Assembly: GCF_026768455.1 (NCBI RefSeq)
Contig: NZ_JAPPVQ010000017.1
Coordinates: 62,001 to 126,000, forward strand
Reading direction: 5' to 3'
DNA length: 64,000 nucleotides
Origin: Candidatus Nitrosotenuis cloacae
GTDB lineage: Archaea; Thermoproteota; Nitrososphaeria; Nitrososphaerales; Nitrosopumilaceae
In this document: in pieces, positions 1 to 8,294 of the stretch
Position numbering within the stretch: the stretch's first letter is position 1
Layout of the letters: each line of letters begins with the position of its first letter
Translations under genes and position numbers: made by a program
The notes under the pieces: model-generated
The model's database searches: none
What the model was told of the DNA's origin: nothing
Seen by the model: the letters and a program-made list of their open reading frames with translations, nothing else

Positions 1-1
1 G

Positions 2-781
2 GAAAAGCTGATTCATAATTGTGATGTTGTTTTTAATTTTGCTGCGGAATCGCATGTTGATAGAAGCATAGATGCACCAAAACCGTTTTTTGATTCAAAC
101 ATAATGGGAACATACACCATATTGGAGGCAATAAGGAAATTCGATAAGAAATTGGTTCATATTTCTACGGATGAAGTTTTTGGTAGCTTAAAAACAAAAA
201 GCGCCACTGAGACATTTCCATTTAATCCATCAAGTCCGTATGCAGCGTCAAAGGCGTCAGCTGAATTGTTGGTGAATTCGTACATAACCACGTATGGAAT
301 AGATACGATCATTACTCGTTGTACAAACAATTATGGTCCAAGACAGTTTCCAGAAAAGTTGATACCAAAAACAATCCTATTGGCTATTAATAATAAACCC
401 ATACCAATGTACGGAACTGGCAAAAATAAGCGGGATTGGATATTTGTACTCGATCACTGCGAGGCAATTGAAAAAGCATTTGAAAGAGGAAAAAGCAATA
501 ACTCGTACAACATAGCAGGTCATTGCGAATTTGACAACAACACAATAGTTAAAAAAATACTGAAGATCATGGGAAAACCCATCAGCCTCATCAAACATGT
601 TAAAGATAGACCGGGTCACGATTTTCGATACAGCTTGAATACAAGTAAAATTGAAAGAGAGATAGGCTGGAAGCCTAGGTATACGTTTGAAGAAGGAATT
701 AACTTCACAATCAACTGGTACCTCAACAACAGCACATGGCTACAGCAGATATCTAAAAAAAGCATAGGTAGAACAAAATAG
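2..781 (+). CDS. rmlB: dTDP-glucose 4,6-dehydratase, 5' end outside window
   Basis: Converts dTDP-glucose (or a UDP analogue) to the 4-keto-6-deoxy sugar, the entry step to deoxysugars. The reading frame is open back to base 2 and encodes the family motif [11 protein letters not shown] before the first ATG at 104, so that ATG is internal and the gene begins upstream of the window. The extended-SDR features visible are STDEVFG, the catalytic SPYAASK (YxxxK), and a C-terminal substrate-binding part with [11 protein letters not shown]. It is followed after 29 bases by rmlA, as expected for a deoxysugar operon. What is seen is about 260 residues of a family that is usually 310-350 long. The exact nucleotide is not readable from sequence. 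Confidence 0.93.
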   Translation, partial: EKLIHNCDVVFNFAAESHVDRSIDAPKPFFDSNIMGTYTILEAIRKFDKKLVHISTDEVFGSLKTKSATETFPFNPSSPYAASKASAELLVNSYITTYGIDTIITRCTNNYGPRQFPEKLIPKTILLAINNKPIPMYGTGKNKRDWIFVLDHCEAIEKAFERGKSNNSYNIAGHCEFDNNTIVKKILKIMGKPISLIKHVKDRPGHDFRYSLNTSKIEREIGWKPRYTFEEGINFTINWYLNNSTWLQQISKKSIGRTK

Positions 782-810
782 AAAAATAGATACTAGTTTG
801 ACCTACCTTG

Positions 811-1878
811 TTGAAAGGTATAATTCTACACGGAGGTCATGGAACAAGACTCAGACCACTTACACATACTGGTCCAAAGCAGCTGCTACCAATTGCCAAC
901 AAGCCCATGTCCCAGTTTTGCTTAGAGTCGATGATAGATGCAGGAATAAGGGATATTGCCATAATAATTGGCGGTACGGGCTCAAGCAAGGTAAAAGAGC
1001 ATTATGGAAATGGTGAAAAATTTGGTGTAAAAATCACCTACGTCGAACAGGATTATCCAAAAGGGATAGCTCATGCGATACGATTGTGCAAAGATTTTGT
1101 AAATAATGAAAAATTTTTAGTCTTTCTTGGAGACAACATCATACAAAAATCCATAGCCGAATATTCAAGAAACTTTGAAAAATCAGATGATGCAGCGTCG
1201 ATCTTATTGTGCGAGGTGGACAATCCAAGCAGATTTGGCATCGCAGACGTAAAGGACGGACAAATATTGAATATCATGGAAAAACCAAAAGACCCGCCGT
1301 CCAATCTCGCAGTGACTGGAATTTACTTTCTCACCCCAAGAATTTTTGATGTGATTGATAGACTAAAGCCATCTTGGAGAAACGAGTTTGAGATAACCGA
1401 TGCGTTACACATGCTGCTAAAAGAAAATAACAAAATCACCTACAACATGATAACAGATTACTGGAAAGATACAGGTACGCCGGAGGACATAATTCATGCA
1501 AATGGAGCAATCTTGGAAAAAATGACTCCATACTTTCTTGGCAAAAAAGAATCAAACGTTACGATTGAGGGGAAAGTCATGGTGGGCGAAGGCACAATAA
1601 TAAAATCAGGTTCAAAGATCATCGGCCCCGTAATAATAGGAAAAAACTGTATAATAGAGTCAAATACAGTGATAGGTTCCAATACAAGCATAGGAAATAA
1701 TTCAAGAGTGGCTTTGTGTAATATTAGTAATTCCATTGTAATGGAAGGCTGCAATATAGAATGCAACATTAAGATAAAAAATAGCATAATTGCGTACAAT
1801 TCTGCAATAACATATGATCAGACAGAACAGAATGAAAAAATCTTCCTTCTAGGAGAGGGAACAAGGATTACCATTTGA
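811..1878 (+). CDS. rmlA: glucose-1-phosphate thymidylyltransferase, long form
   Basis: Nucleotidyltransferase that makes dTDP-glucose (or UDP-glucose) from the sugar phosphate. The N-terminus KGIILHGGHGTRLRPLT is the nucleotide-binding signature, followed by GPKQLLPI. The last 120 residues are rich in hexapeptide-like repeats (I-G-N-N, I-I-x-G), so this is the long archaeal/actinobacterial form with a C-terminal left-handed beta helix. Two TTG codons occur in a row at 808 and 811. The second gives the usual start MKGIILHGG and is preferred. It lies downstream of rmlB in the same direction, probably in one transcript. Confidence 0.92.
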   Translation: MKGIILHGGHGTRLRPLTHTGPKQLLPIANKPMSQFCLESMIDAGIRDIAIIIGGTGSSKVKEHYGNGEKFGVKITYVEQDYPKGIAHAIRLCKDFVNNEKFLVFLGDNIIQKSIAEYSRNFEKSDDAASILLCEVDNPSRFGIADVKDGQILNIMEKPKDPPSNLAVTGIYFLTPRIFDVIDRLKPSWRNEFEITDALHMLLKENNKITYNMITDYWKDTGTPEDIIHANGAILEKMTPYFLGKKESNVTIEGKVMVGEGTIIKSGSKIIGPVIIGKNCIIESNTVIGSNTSIGNNSRVALCNISNSIVMEGCNIECNIKIKNSIIAYNSAITYDQTEQNEKIFLLGEGTRITI

Positions 1879-1923
1879 AAAAACACAGTTCAGTCATTAC
1901 AATTTCATGACGCAGATGAGAAC

Positions 1924-2976
1924 ATGAATACAAGTACAGACACTCCTCTTGTCAGCATAATTATTCTCAACTATAATGCAGGACAATTACTGTTTAATTG
2001 CGTTGAATCAATACTAAAGACAAGCTATTCCAATTTTGAAATCATCGTCGTCGACAATAATTCCCATGATCAGAGCCATACAAAATGTAAGGAGTTTTTT
2101 CCTCAGATCAAACTAATTGAGAATAAGAAAAATCTAGGATATTGTGAGGGAAATAACGTAGGCATAAGGTCAGCTACAGGGAAATTTATCGTAATCCTAA
2201 ATCCAGATACCATAGTTTCACAAAATTGGTTGGATGAATTGATTTTTGCATATAATAGAAATGGCGATGGTTTGTATCAACCAAAGATATTGTCGCTATA
2301 CGAGGATGGAATCCTGCAGAGTACCGGAAACATGTTACATGTTTTTGGATTCGGATTTGCACGAGATAAAGGAAATCCAGACGATTTGAAATACAACAAA
2401 GTTGAAGAGATCGGATATGCATCAGGAACATGTCTTTTTACGTCATTAGACGTTATGAAGAAGATTGGGCTTTTTGATCCCTTTTTGTTTTTGTATCATG
2501 ATGATTTGGATTTGGGTTGGCGTGCCTTCCAATTAAACATAAAATCATACTTTGTACCATCAACTGCGATATATCATGCGGAAAGCTATAGCCTAAGATG
2601 GAGCGAAAAGAAATTCTTCTGGTTGGAAAGAAACAGACGGTACTGTATGTTAACGCATTATTCTAAAGACACGTACAAGAAAATGCGATTTTCACTGATC
2701 GCAATAGAGCTCCTTGTGTGGGTTTTTTATTTAAAGAAGGGTTTTGTTGTAGCAAAAATAAAAGCAGAGATCGAGATTCTAAAGAACAGAAAACACATAG
2801 AAGAAAAATATCTGGAACTAGAAACAAAAAAGATTATTTCAGATGTTGAGATGATAAGACGCCTGCCGGACGAGATATTTGTGCCAAAAAATGTTTCAGG
2901 AGAGTATGGCAATAGAACATTTAATAGAATATTGTCACGATTGAGCAGAAAGATAAAAAGAGATATTCAATCATGA
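1924..2976 (+). CDS. glycosyltransferase family 2
   Basis: GT-A fold transferase that would add a sugar to a growing surface glycan. The N-terminus VSIIILNYNAGQLL and the segment FEIIVVDNNSHDQS are the standard GT2 nucleotide-sugar binding start, and ILNPDTIVS holds the metal-binding acidic region. The length (350 aa) and the internal FLFLYHDDLDLGWR resemble rhamnosyltransferase-type GT2 enzymes, which fits the upstream rmlB-rmlA pair. The C-terminus is basic and helical without clear membrane spans. Its last 10 bases overlap the convergent acpS-like gene. The acceptor sugar cannot be told. Confidence 0.88.
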   Translation: MNTSTDTPLVSIIILNYNAGQLLFNCVESILKTSYSNFEIIVVDNNSHDQSHTKCKEFFPQIKLIENKKNLGYCEGNNVGIRSATGKFIVILNPDTIVSQNWLDELIFAYNRNGDGLYQPKILSLYEDGILQSTGNMLHVFGFGFARDKGNPDDLKYNKVEEIGYASGTCLFTSLDVMKKIGLFDPFLFLYHDDLDLGWRAFQLNIKSYFVPSTAIYHAESYSLRWSEKKFFWLERNRRYCMLTHYSKDTYKKMRFSLIAIELLVWVFYLKKGFVVAKIKAEIEILKNRKHIEEKYLELETKKIISDVEMIRRLPDEIFVPKNVSGEYGNRTFNRILSRLSRKIKRDIQS

Positions 2977-3332
2977 GTGTTTATTTTTTCAGATATTACA
3001 ATACCCACAGCAGCATTTTTCTCGTGACTCAGTGATATCAGAAATACATAGTGGTTTGCATATCGTCCCTTTAATTTTACCACAGGTCTTAATTTGTAAT
3101 GCGATGTTTCAATATCCAACATTCGAATTTGTAGGCTGATCGACTTTTTTACAGCTTCTTTTATAGCGAATTTACCCGCAAAATGCTCTGCTGCATTTTT
3201 GTATTTCAGACAGTATTTTATTTCAGAAGGCGAAAACAGTTTCTTGTAGAAATTCGGTCTTGTGCGATATGGGATTTTCTTGAACTGTTCAATGTCAACT
3301 ATATCTATTCCAATGCCAAGTTTTTCAATCAT
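2967..3332 (-). CDS. acpS: holo-acyl-carrier-protein synthase (AcpS-type phosphopantetheinyl transferase)
   Basis: Transfers 4'-phosphopantetheine from CoA to a serine of an acyl carrier protein. Length (121 aa) and motifs match AcpS: GIDIVDI near the N-terminus with D10, and HFAGKFAIKEAVKKS with E59, the two residues that bind magnesium in this family. It is the last gene of a tight minus-strand operon with fkbH-like, ACP and MaoC genes, so its substrate is presumably the ACP two genes upstream. AcpS and ACP are normally missing from archaea, which have no type II fatty-acid synthase. The family call is strong; the pairing is inference from the operon. Confidence 0.9.
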   Translation of the reverse strand: MIEKLGIGIDIVDIEQFKKIPYRTRPNFYKKLFSPSEIKYCLKYKNAAEHFAGKFAIKEAVKKSISLQIRMLDIETSHYKLRPVVKLKGRYANHYVFLISLSHEKNAAVGIVISEKINTHD

Positions 3333-3336
3333 TTGT

Positions 3337-3774
3337 TCATCCGAGATTATCTCTCACCATAACTTTAGCAATGCCGTCAACAAGGCATTTGCCTAGATGA
3401 TCATAGGCCACAGTCTTGATTGTGATAATCCTAGTTGATTCGCTTTTATCAGTCACCTCTCCCTCTATGAAAACTGTTTCTCCCACGAAACAAGGAGCTT
3501 GAAAGTTCAGGGTTTGTGAAAAATACAGAGAGTTTTTACCAGGTAGATGCATGCCAACCAATCTGGAGAAAAACGATCCCAAAAGCATGCCATGACAGAC
3601 TCGTTTTTTGAAGTTTGTTGTACGGGCATAGTTTTCATCCATATGTAGCGGGTTATAGTCGCCAGATACACTTGCGAAATCTGTTATCATGTTTTCATCA
3701 ATGGTTACGGTAAATCGCGCTTTTGTTCCTATTTTTATTTCGTCAAACGAATGTGAGGGAATGTTTTCAGTCAT
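3337..3774 (-). CDS. MaoC-type (R)-specific enoyl hydratase/dehydratase
   Basis: Hot-dog fold protein of the MaoC hydratase family, which adds water to or removes it from enoyl or 3-hydroxyacyl thioesters. The hydratase-2 motif is visible as SGDYNPLHMDENYA, giving the expected catalytic D39 and H44, followed by VCHGMLLGSFFSRLVG, a conserved helix of the family. At 145 aa it is a single hot-dog domain that would dimerise. It overlaps the ACP gene by 8 bases, so the two are probably translationally coupled and the substrate is plausibly an ACP thioester. In archaea this family also serves CoA-linked pathways, so the carrier is not proven. Confidence 0.88.
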   Translation of the reverse strand: MTENIPSHSFDEIKIGTKARFTVTIDENMITDFASVSGDYNPLHMDENYARTTNFKKRVCHGMLLGSFFSRLVGMHLPGKNSLYFSQTLNFQAPCFVGETVFIEGEVTDKSESTRIITIKTVAYDHLGKCLVDGIAKVMVRDNLG

Positions 3775-4006
3775 TTAGTATGATCCCGTGATTTCCCAAA
3801 TGCCTTTTGATGTCAGATACTTTTTTGACATCCATTGCTTCGTCTATAGTAAATTTGACTTTGAATTCGGTTTCAAGCTCGTACAACAACACATAGCCCT
3901 TAAATGAAGACCAACTTTCAATTGATTCTGGCCCAGATGCATCGTCAATACTAGATTCTGGCACATTCATCACCTTTGCAATAAGTGCATAGAGTTTTTT
4001 TGACAT
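3767..4006 (-). CDS. acyl carrier protein
   Basis: A 79-residue acidic helical protein of acyl-carrier-protein size. The predicted attachment site is S34 in ESWSSFKGY, which aligns with the WDSLxH motif of ACPs that work with FkbH-type enzymes. The usual aspartate before the serine is replaced by serine. The following segment LLYELETEFKVKFT is the recognition helix, and VKKVSDIKRHL is the fourth helix. The gene shares one base with the upstream fkbH-like gene and overlaps maoC downstream. The family assignment rests on length, motif, and the presence of AcpS and FkbH next door. Confidence 0.82.
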   Translation of the reverse strand: MSKKLYALIAKVMNVPESSIDDASGPESIESWSSFKGYVLLYELETEFKVKFTIDEAMDVKKVSDIKRHLGNHGIILND

Positions 4007-5760
4007 TATTCAGCACAAACTGTCAAGCATTTTGGGATCTCAAAAGACGAGCTGAGTGAATAAATCCAAAAATCCCCCTCTTTGTAGAACCCGCAATTCG
4101 GCAAAAAATCTTCAATTGGTTTGTTTTTCTGTGTCGGGACAAACTGTGCTCTTATCTTTTCTATACCATTCTCTTTTGCCTTGTTAATGATATATCCGAT
4201 TATACCTTTTTCAACTTCTCTGCCCATCACACGACAGCTAAGAAGAAATGTATCTATGAACCATTCTTTTGGTTGATCTTTTTTAACAATAAAGACCCCA
4301 GTGATGCCATTGTCACCGAATTTGTCTTCTACTTGCGCACAGCCAACCAGATATTGTTGATCTGCTACAAATCCTTTGATATCCGATTCTTGGTATCTTT
4401 TTGTTGTTAGATTGAATTGATTCGTTTTCAATGTAAGTTGAGAAATTCTTGGGATGGTAAAATCATCTGCAGTTTTTATGATCACCTTAAGATCTAGTTG
4501 TTCTAGAAAACTTTCCAAGTCAGGCACGGATTGTTGCAACTCGTTCCTTTTTCGCTGTTCAAGATACATCTTTCCCCTTTGCGCATCTTCTTGAGTTATT
4601 TTCAATACGCTGAATTCATTCATTTCTTTGAGAATCTTTGCATAGATAGATGGATCTTGTGGCAAATCCAGGGTAAGAACTTCAGGAACACCAATTTGCA
4701 TGTATTCTCTGTTGACAGGATCATCGTCGAAAAACACAATGCTGTCCAATCCTATGTTGAGATCATTTGTAATTTCTTTCATGTTTTTTATTTTATCATT
4801 CCAGTTTATCTTAATGGCGCTAAAATGCTCTTCTCGCAGAATCATGTACGGATGTTCTTTTATGACTCTCATTGCGTCGTCGTAGTTGTTTTTACTGTTA
4901 ATTGCAAGGATTATTCCACGCTGATGCAAGGAAAGCAATACTTTTTGAAATTCGACGAATGCGTTCCCAGGAGGCTCAAGACCTAATTTTATTCCATTAA
5001 ACCCATCTTCACCGACTATGCCACCCCATAACGTATTATCCAAGTCAAGTACAATGCATTTTTTTGCTATCCCAAGATGTCCAATTACATAACTCATCAG
5101 ATCGTTTGCAAGGTGTGGGAGATACTCAATCGCAATTTTTATGTCTCCTACAAGAAATTGTTGGTAATTAAAGATGTTTTCCTCACCATATCTGGAAACA
5201 AATCTTTCAAAATCATAAATAAAAACAGAATCAGAGTCAATGAAGCTTGCATTTAATTTTTTGTTTAGATCTTCAATCATCTCATGAAAACCATACTCAG
5301 ATTTTATTTCAGATATTCCATACGGTGAGTAAAACGGGACATGAAAATTTGCAATGACCATCTTTGACTTGAGTTTCATTGCAAAGGCTTGAGTCAATTT
5401 TTTTATTTCATCCAACTTTGCTCCTACATGTGTTCTCCTTTCGGTCACCGAATTGGAATAGGGAAAATAAAACATATCTCCCAATACATTCCTCGTATCA
5501 AGGATTAAAAAACAGATGTCAGGATTAAATTCATAGAGCTTGCTATTTTGATTCAAAATTTCCTGGTTGTACTGATCATAGTTTCCCACATACGTCACAC
5601 ATTCAATGTTTTTTTCAGCACATTTTACACGAAAAATTTCTTCAAGACCATTTATAGTAAAACTACTCAAAAATGCAATTCGGATTTTTTTGCCAAACGA
5701 TCTCACTCCTAACTCACCAGCCTTGTTAAGGTAGTAAGATAATTTCTGTTCAGTAGTCAT
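4006..5760 (-). CDS. FkbH-like HAD-IIIC phosphatase/acyl loading protein
   Basis: FkbH-family proteins take an acyl phosphate (1,3-bisphosphoglycerate in known cases), remove a phosphate and load the acyl unit on an ACP. This 584-aa protein has an N-terminal SGNH-like region (residues about 25-220), then the HAD domain with the DxDxT motif VLDLDNTLWGGIVGEDG (D239, D241), IVFFDDDPVNREYM as motif III, and a C-terminal GNAT-like domain (about 430-570) with NQFNLTTKRY and FLLSCRVMGREVE. This is the full architecture found in surface-polysaccharide loci. It heads the operon with ACP, MaoC and AcpS. A TATA-like element lies about 25 bases upstream of the ATG. Confidence 0.9.
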   Translation of the reverse strand: MTTEQKLSYYLNKAGELGVRSFGKKIRIAFLSSFTINGLEEIFRVKCAEKNIECVTYVGNYDQYNQEILNQNSKLYEFNPDICFLILDTRNVLGDMFYFPYSNSVTERRTHVGAKLDEIKKLTQAFAMKLKSKMVIANFHVPFYSPYGISEIKSEYGFHEMIEDLNKKLNASFIDSDSVFIYDFERFVSRYGEENIFNYQQFLVGDIKIAIEYLPHLANDLMSYVIGHLGIAKKCIVLDLDNTLWGGIVGEDGFNGIKLGLEPPGNAFVEFQKVLLSLHQRGIILAINSKNNYDDAMRVIKEHPYMILREEHFSAIKINWNDKIKNMKEITNDLNIGLDSIVFFDDDPVNREYMQIGVPEVLTLDLPQDPSIYAKILKEMNEFSVLKITQEDAQRGKMYLEQRKRNELQQSVPDLESFLEQLDLKVIIKTADDFTIPRISQLTLKTNQFNLTTKRYQESDIKGFVADQQYLVGCAQVEDKFGDNGITGVFIVKKDQPKEWFIDTFLLSCRVMGREVEKGIIGYIINKAKENGIEKIRAQFVPTQKNKPIEDFLPNCGFYKEGDFWIYSLSSSFEIPKCLTVCAE

Positions 5761-5880
5761 AGATTATGTGTTGTAACTTCATCATAAGTATCGTATTAAT
5801 TATTTATTACGACTAGTGAATTGAATATCTTTTCTCAGAAAGGTTTTAGACAATCAGTCAGCCTCTTGCAATAGTATAGT

Positions 5881-6414
5881 ATGAATGACAAAACAGGAGA
5901 TACCATTTCTGCAAACGAGAAGGAGCTTCTCGAGTACTATGGTTATAAGGGAGAAAGCGGAAGACTCAGACTTCGGTTCAGGTTTTTGAGGTCTTGGATA
6001 TTACATTCATTGGCATATTCTTCCCCCCATCCAGGTTTTGTGACAAGTATGCAACGCGCACGAGGAGTCAGAATAGGGGAAAATTGTCACATTTCCCCTT
6101 ACGTCCTAATCGACTTGTTGTATCCCCAACTTGTAACCATGGGAGACAACATTACAATTGGAAGTAATTGCCTAATTTTTGCACACGTCAATCCTACGGC
6201 TAATGCATTCTTAAAAAAAGAATATCCACGTAAAGTAAATCCAGTCAATATTAAAACAGGTGCAGTTCTTTTTCCAGGAAGCATAATAACTGCAGGCGTT
6301 ACAATTGGAGAAAACTCTGTTATAGGTGCGGGGAGTGTGGTTTTTGAAGATGTTCCAGACTATTGTGTAGCAATAGGCAATCCCGCACGGGTTGTAAAAA
6401 AAATTGAGCATTGA
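5881..6414 (+). CDS. hexapeptide-repeat O/N-acetyltransferase
   Basis: Left-handed beta-helix acyltransferase of the maltose/galactoside acetyltransferase type, 177 aa. Hexapeptide repeats run from about residue 60 to 170 (RIGENCHISPYV, TIGSNCLIFAH, VTIGENSVIGAGSVV) and end in the family's typical VAIGNPARVVKK. It would transfer an acetyl or other acyl group from CoA to a sugar hydroxyl or amine. It is divergent from the fkbH operon with a 120-base shared promoter region and is followed by a polysaccharide deacetylase gene. An acyl-ACP donor is possible given the neighbouring module, but nothing in the sequence shows it. Confidence 0.88.
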   Translation: MNDKTGDTISANEKELLEYYGYKGESGRLRLRFRFLRSWILHSLAYSSPHPGFVTSMQRARGVRIGENCHISPYVLIDLLYPQLVTMGDNITIGSNCLIFAHVNPTANAFLKKEYPRKVNPVNIKTGAVLFPGSIITAGVTIGENSVIGAGSVVFEDVPDYCVAIGNPARVVKKIEH

Positions 6415-6437
6415 AATTCTAATCACATTGCTTGCAA

Positions 6438-7289
6438 ATGAGCGATAAGATGAACATACTTGGAATAGATTTTGAGGACTGGTTTCACCCACAACTAGTT
6501 CAAAACCACATTGGCGGAATGAAGAAAGAACCATCAGTAATCAGAGGAATCGAAAAGATTCTGGATCTATTAAGAGTAAACGAGTCATATGCAACATTTT
6601 TTGTTGTTGGAGAGCTGTTAGAATACGATCCGTCACTTTTAGACAAGATAGTTGAAAATGGTCACGAGATCGGATTTCACACAATGCATCACAAGAGATT
6701 GGACTCTTCTAACCCCCAAGAATTTTCCGAGGAACTGGCAGCATTTGATAGAATTACCAATCACCGCTCAAAGGGTTTTCGTGCTCCCACCTTTTCACTA
6801 AACCAAGATAGTGCTTGGGCAATAGATACACTGATTGAACACAATTATGTTTACGATAGCAGTGTAGTTCCGGTAAAGACTAGCATGTATGGACTGCCCA
6901 ATGCAGAGACGCGACCGTACAGGATTACAAGCTCTTCTCTTGAGAAAGACGATGCAAATGGCAAATTACTTGAGTTTCCTCTAGCCACGGGCAAGTTCAT
7001 GACTAAAAAAATTCCCATCGCAGGCGGATTTTATTTGAGATTTTTACCCATGTCTACAATCAGGAGGGCAATTTACGAATATGAAAAACAAGATATTCCC
7101 GCAACATTCTACATACATTCTTGGGAGCTGACACCAGAATACATGCCGCGGATCAAGATGCCATTTAAAGACAATTTTGTAACATACTACAATATTGAAA
7201 GGGCGTTTTCAAAAATGAAGCATCTTTTAGAGAACTTCACTTTTACATCATTTGATCGGTTTCTCACTAGAAAAGGCCTACAGTTGTAA
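6438..7289 (+). CDS. polysaccharide deacetylase (NodB-like, DUF3473 type)
   Basis: Metal-dependent carbohydrate esterase family 4 enzyme that removes N-acetyl groups from a glycan. The start NILGIDFEDWFHPQ contains the paired acidic residues of the NodB fold, HEIGFHTMHHKRL is the metal-binding HxxxH motif, and GFRAPTFSLNQ is the RxP motif. The C-terminal part with TFYIHSWEL is typical of the exopolysaccharide-locus subfamily. It can start at TTG 6432, ATG 6438 or ATG 6450; ATG 6438 is chosen. There is no signal peptide, so it would act on a cytoplasmic lipid-linked precursor. It overlaps the convergent epimerase gene by 12 bases. Confidence 0.87.
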   Translation: MSDKMNILGIDFEDWFHPQLVQNHIGGMKKEPSVIRGIEKILDLLRVNESYATFFVVGELLEYDPSLLDKIVENGHEIGFHTMHHKRLDSSNPQEFSEELAAFDRITNHRSKGFRAPTFSLNQDSAWAIDTLIEHNYVYDSSVVPVKTSMYGLPNAETRPYRITSSSLEKDDANGKLLEFPLATGKFMTKKIPIAGGFYLRFLPMSTIRRAIYEYEKQDIPATFYIHSWELTPEYMPRIKMPFKDNFVTYYNIERAFSKMKHLLENFTFTSFDRFLTRKGLQL

Positions 7290-8228
7290 AGAGCGAAAGT
7301 GCTGTATCGTATTTTGTACCCCCTGTCGTATTGTAACTCTTGGTTTCCATCCTAGGGATCTGAGTTTAGAGTTGTCCACAACAAAATTTCCAACGTCAAC
7401 TTTTTTCGTATAGGTTGGAGAATTTACGTATTTTATCTCTGCATTGGTCATACTACCAAGTAATCTGCCCAATTGATGGAACCAGAGTTTTGTGCCAGAC
7501 GAGATCCAGTAAGTGTTCCCAGATTTGCCTTTTTTCATGATTAATGTTATTGCAGAGATCACGTCGGAAATGTAGATCAGATCCCGGTATAACTTGCCAT
7601 TGTTGAATAATGTGACCTCTTCCCCCTTGTATGCTTTGTAAATTAGAAAATTTACAGCGTTTTTGTTTGGAGTGTATTTTTCCCTTGGCCCAAATGAATT
7701 AGTTATGCGAAAGATAACGGTGTCCAAGCCATACACGTTATGATAAATTTGGCAGTAATGCTCGCTGGCCAAGCGATTTGTACCATAAATTGTAGTGGGG
7801 CGACATGGTGTCTCTTCATTGACAGGGAGTTTTTTTGGTTTACCAATTACTATGAATGTGCTTCCAAGAAGGAATCTGCATTTTATCCCCAGGGTTCTAA
7901 TTTTTTCTAGAATAAACAGAGTCGATTTTGTGTTTGCATCGATGTCATACATAGGATCCTCAAATGATTTAGAGTGTGATGTTTGCCCCGCAAGATGAAT
8001 TATTACGTCAGGTTTGTGTTTTTCAATGTTTTTTCCAAGTTCATCAAATTTTGTTATGTCTATTTTTTCCAGTGTTATTTTATCGAGAATATGCGAAATG
8101 TTATCTAATTTAGATTTGGGTCTTGTGAGAACTATGATTTTGTGATCAGTCTGGACGAGTGCGTCAGAAAGGTGGCTTCCCACAAATCCCCCCCCTCCCG
8201 TAATCATGATTTTCACAAATGTAAACAA
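7278..8228 (-). CDS. NAD-dependent sugar epimerase/dehydratase (extended SDR)
   Basis: Extended short-chain dehydrogenase acting on a nucleotide sugar. The Rossmann motif GGGGFVGSH is at the N-terminus and VIIHLAGQTSHSKSF is the conserved second strand. In the active site the usual YxxxK reads YGTNR, with arginine in place of lysine, so the enzyme may be atypical. GWKPRVTIRQGVQNTI closes the substrate domain. Alternative starts are the GTG at 8216 and the ATG at 8207, either of which would put the Rossmann motif nearer the N-terminus. Divergent from the FkbM gene across 66 bases. The substrate is unknown. Confidence 0.85.
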   Translation of the reverse strand: MFTFVKIMITGGGGFVGSHLSDALVQTDHKIIVLTRPKSKLDNISHILDKITLEKIDITKFDELGKNIEKHKPDVIIHLAGQTSHSKSFEDPMYDIDANTKSTLFILEKIRTLGIKCRFLLGSTFIVIGKPKKLPVNEETPCRPTTIYGTNRLASEHYCQIYHNVYGLDTVIFRITNSFGPREKYTPNKNAVNFLIYKAYKGEEVTLFNNGKLYRDLIYISDVISAITLIMKKGKSGNTYWISSGTKLWFHQLGRLLGSMTNAEIKYVNSPTYTKKVDVGNFVVDNSKLRSLGWKPRVTIRQGVQNTIQHFRSLQL

Positions 8229-8294
8229 TCTAACAGTTAGTTAAAAATTCATACTGCGCTATCTATTTAATTAAATTCAAAATAAAACGCATAG

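Noticed and set aside
104-781. First ATG at 104 as the start of the RmlB gene
   Set aside because: The frame is open to base 2 and encodes the conserved [11 protein letters not shown] before this ATG, so the true start is upstream of the window.
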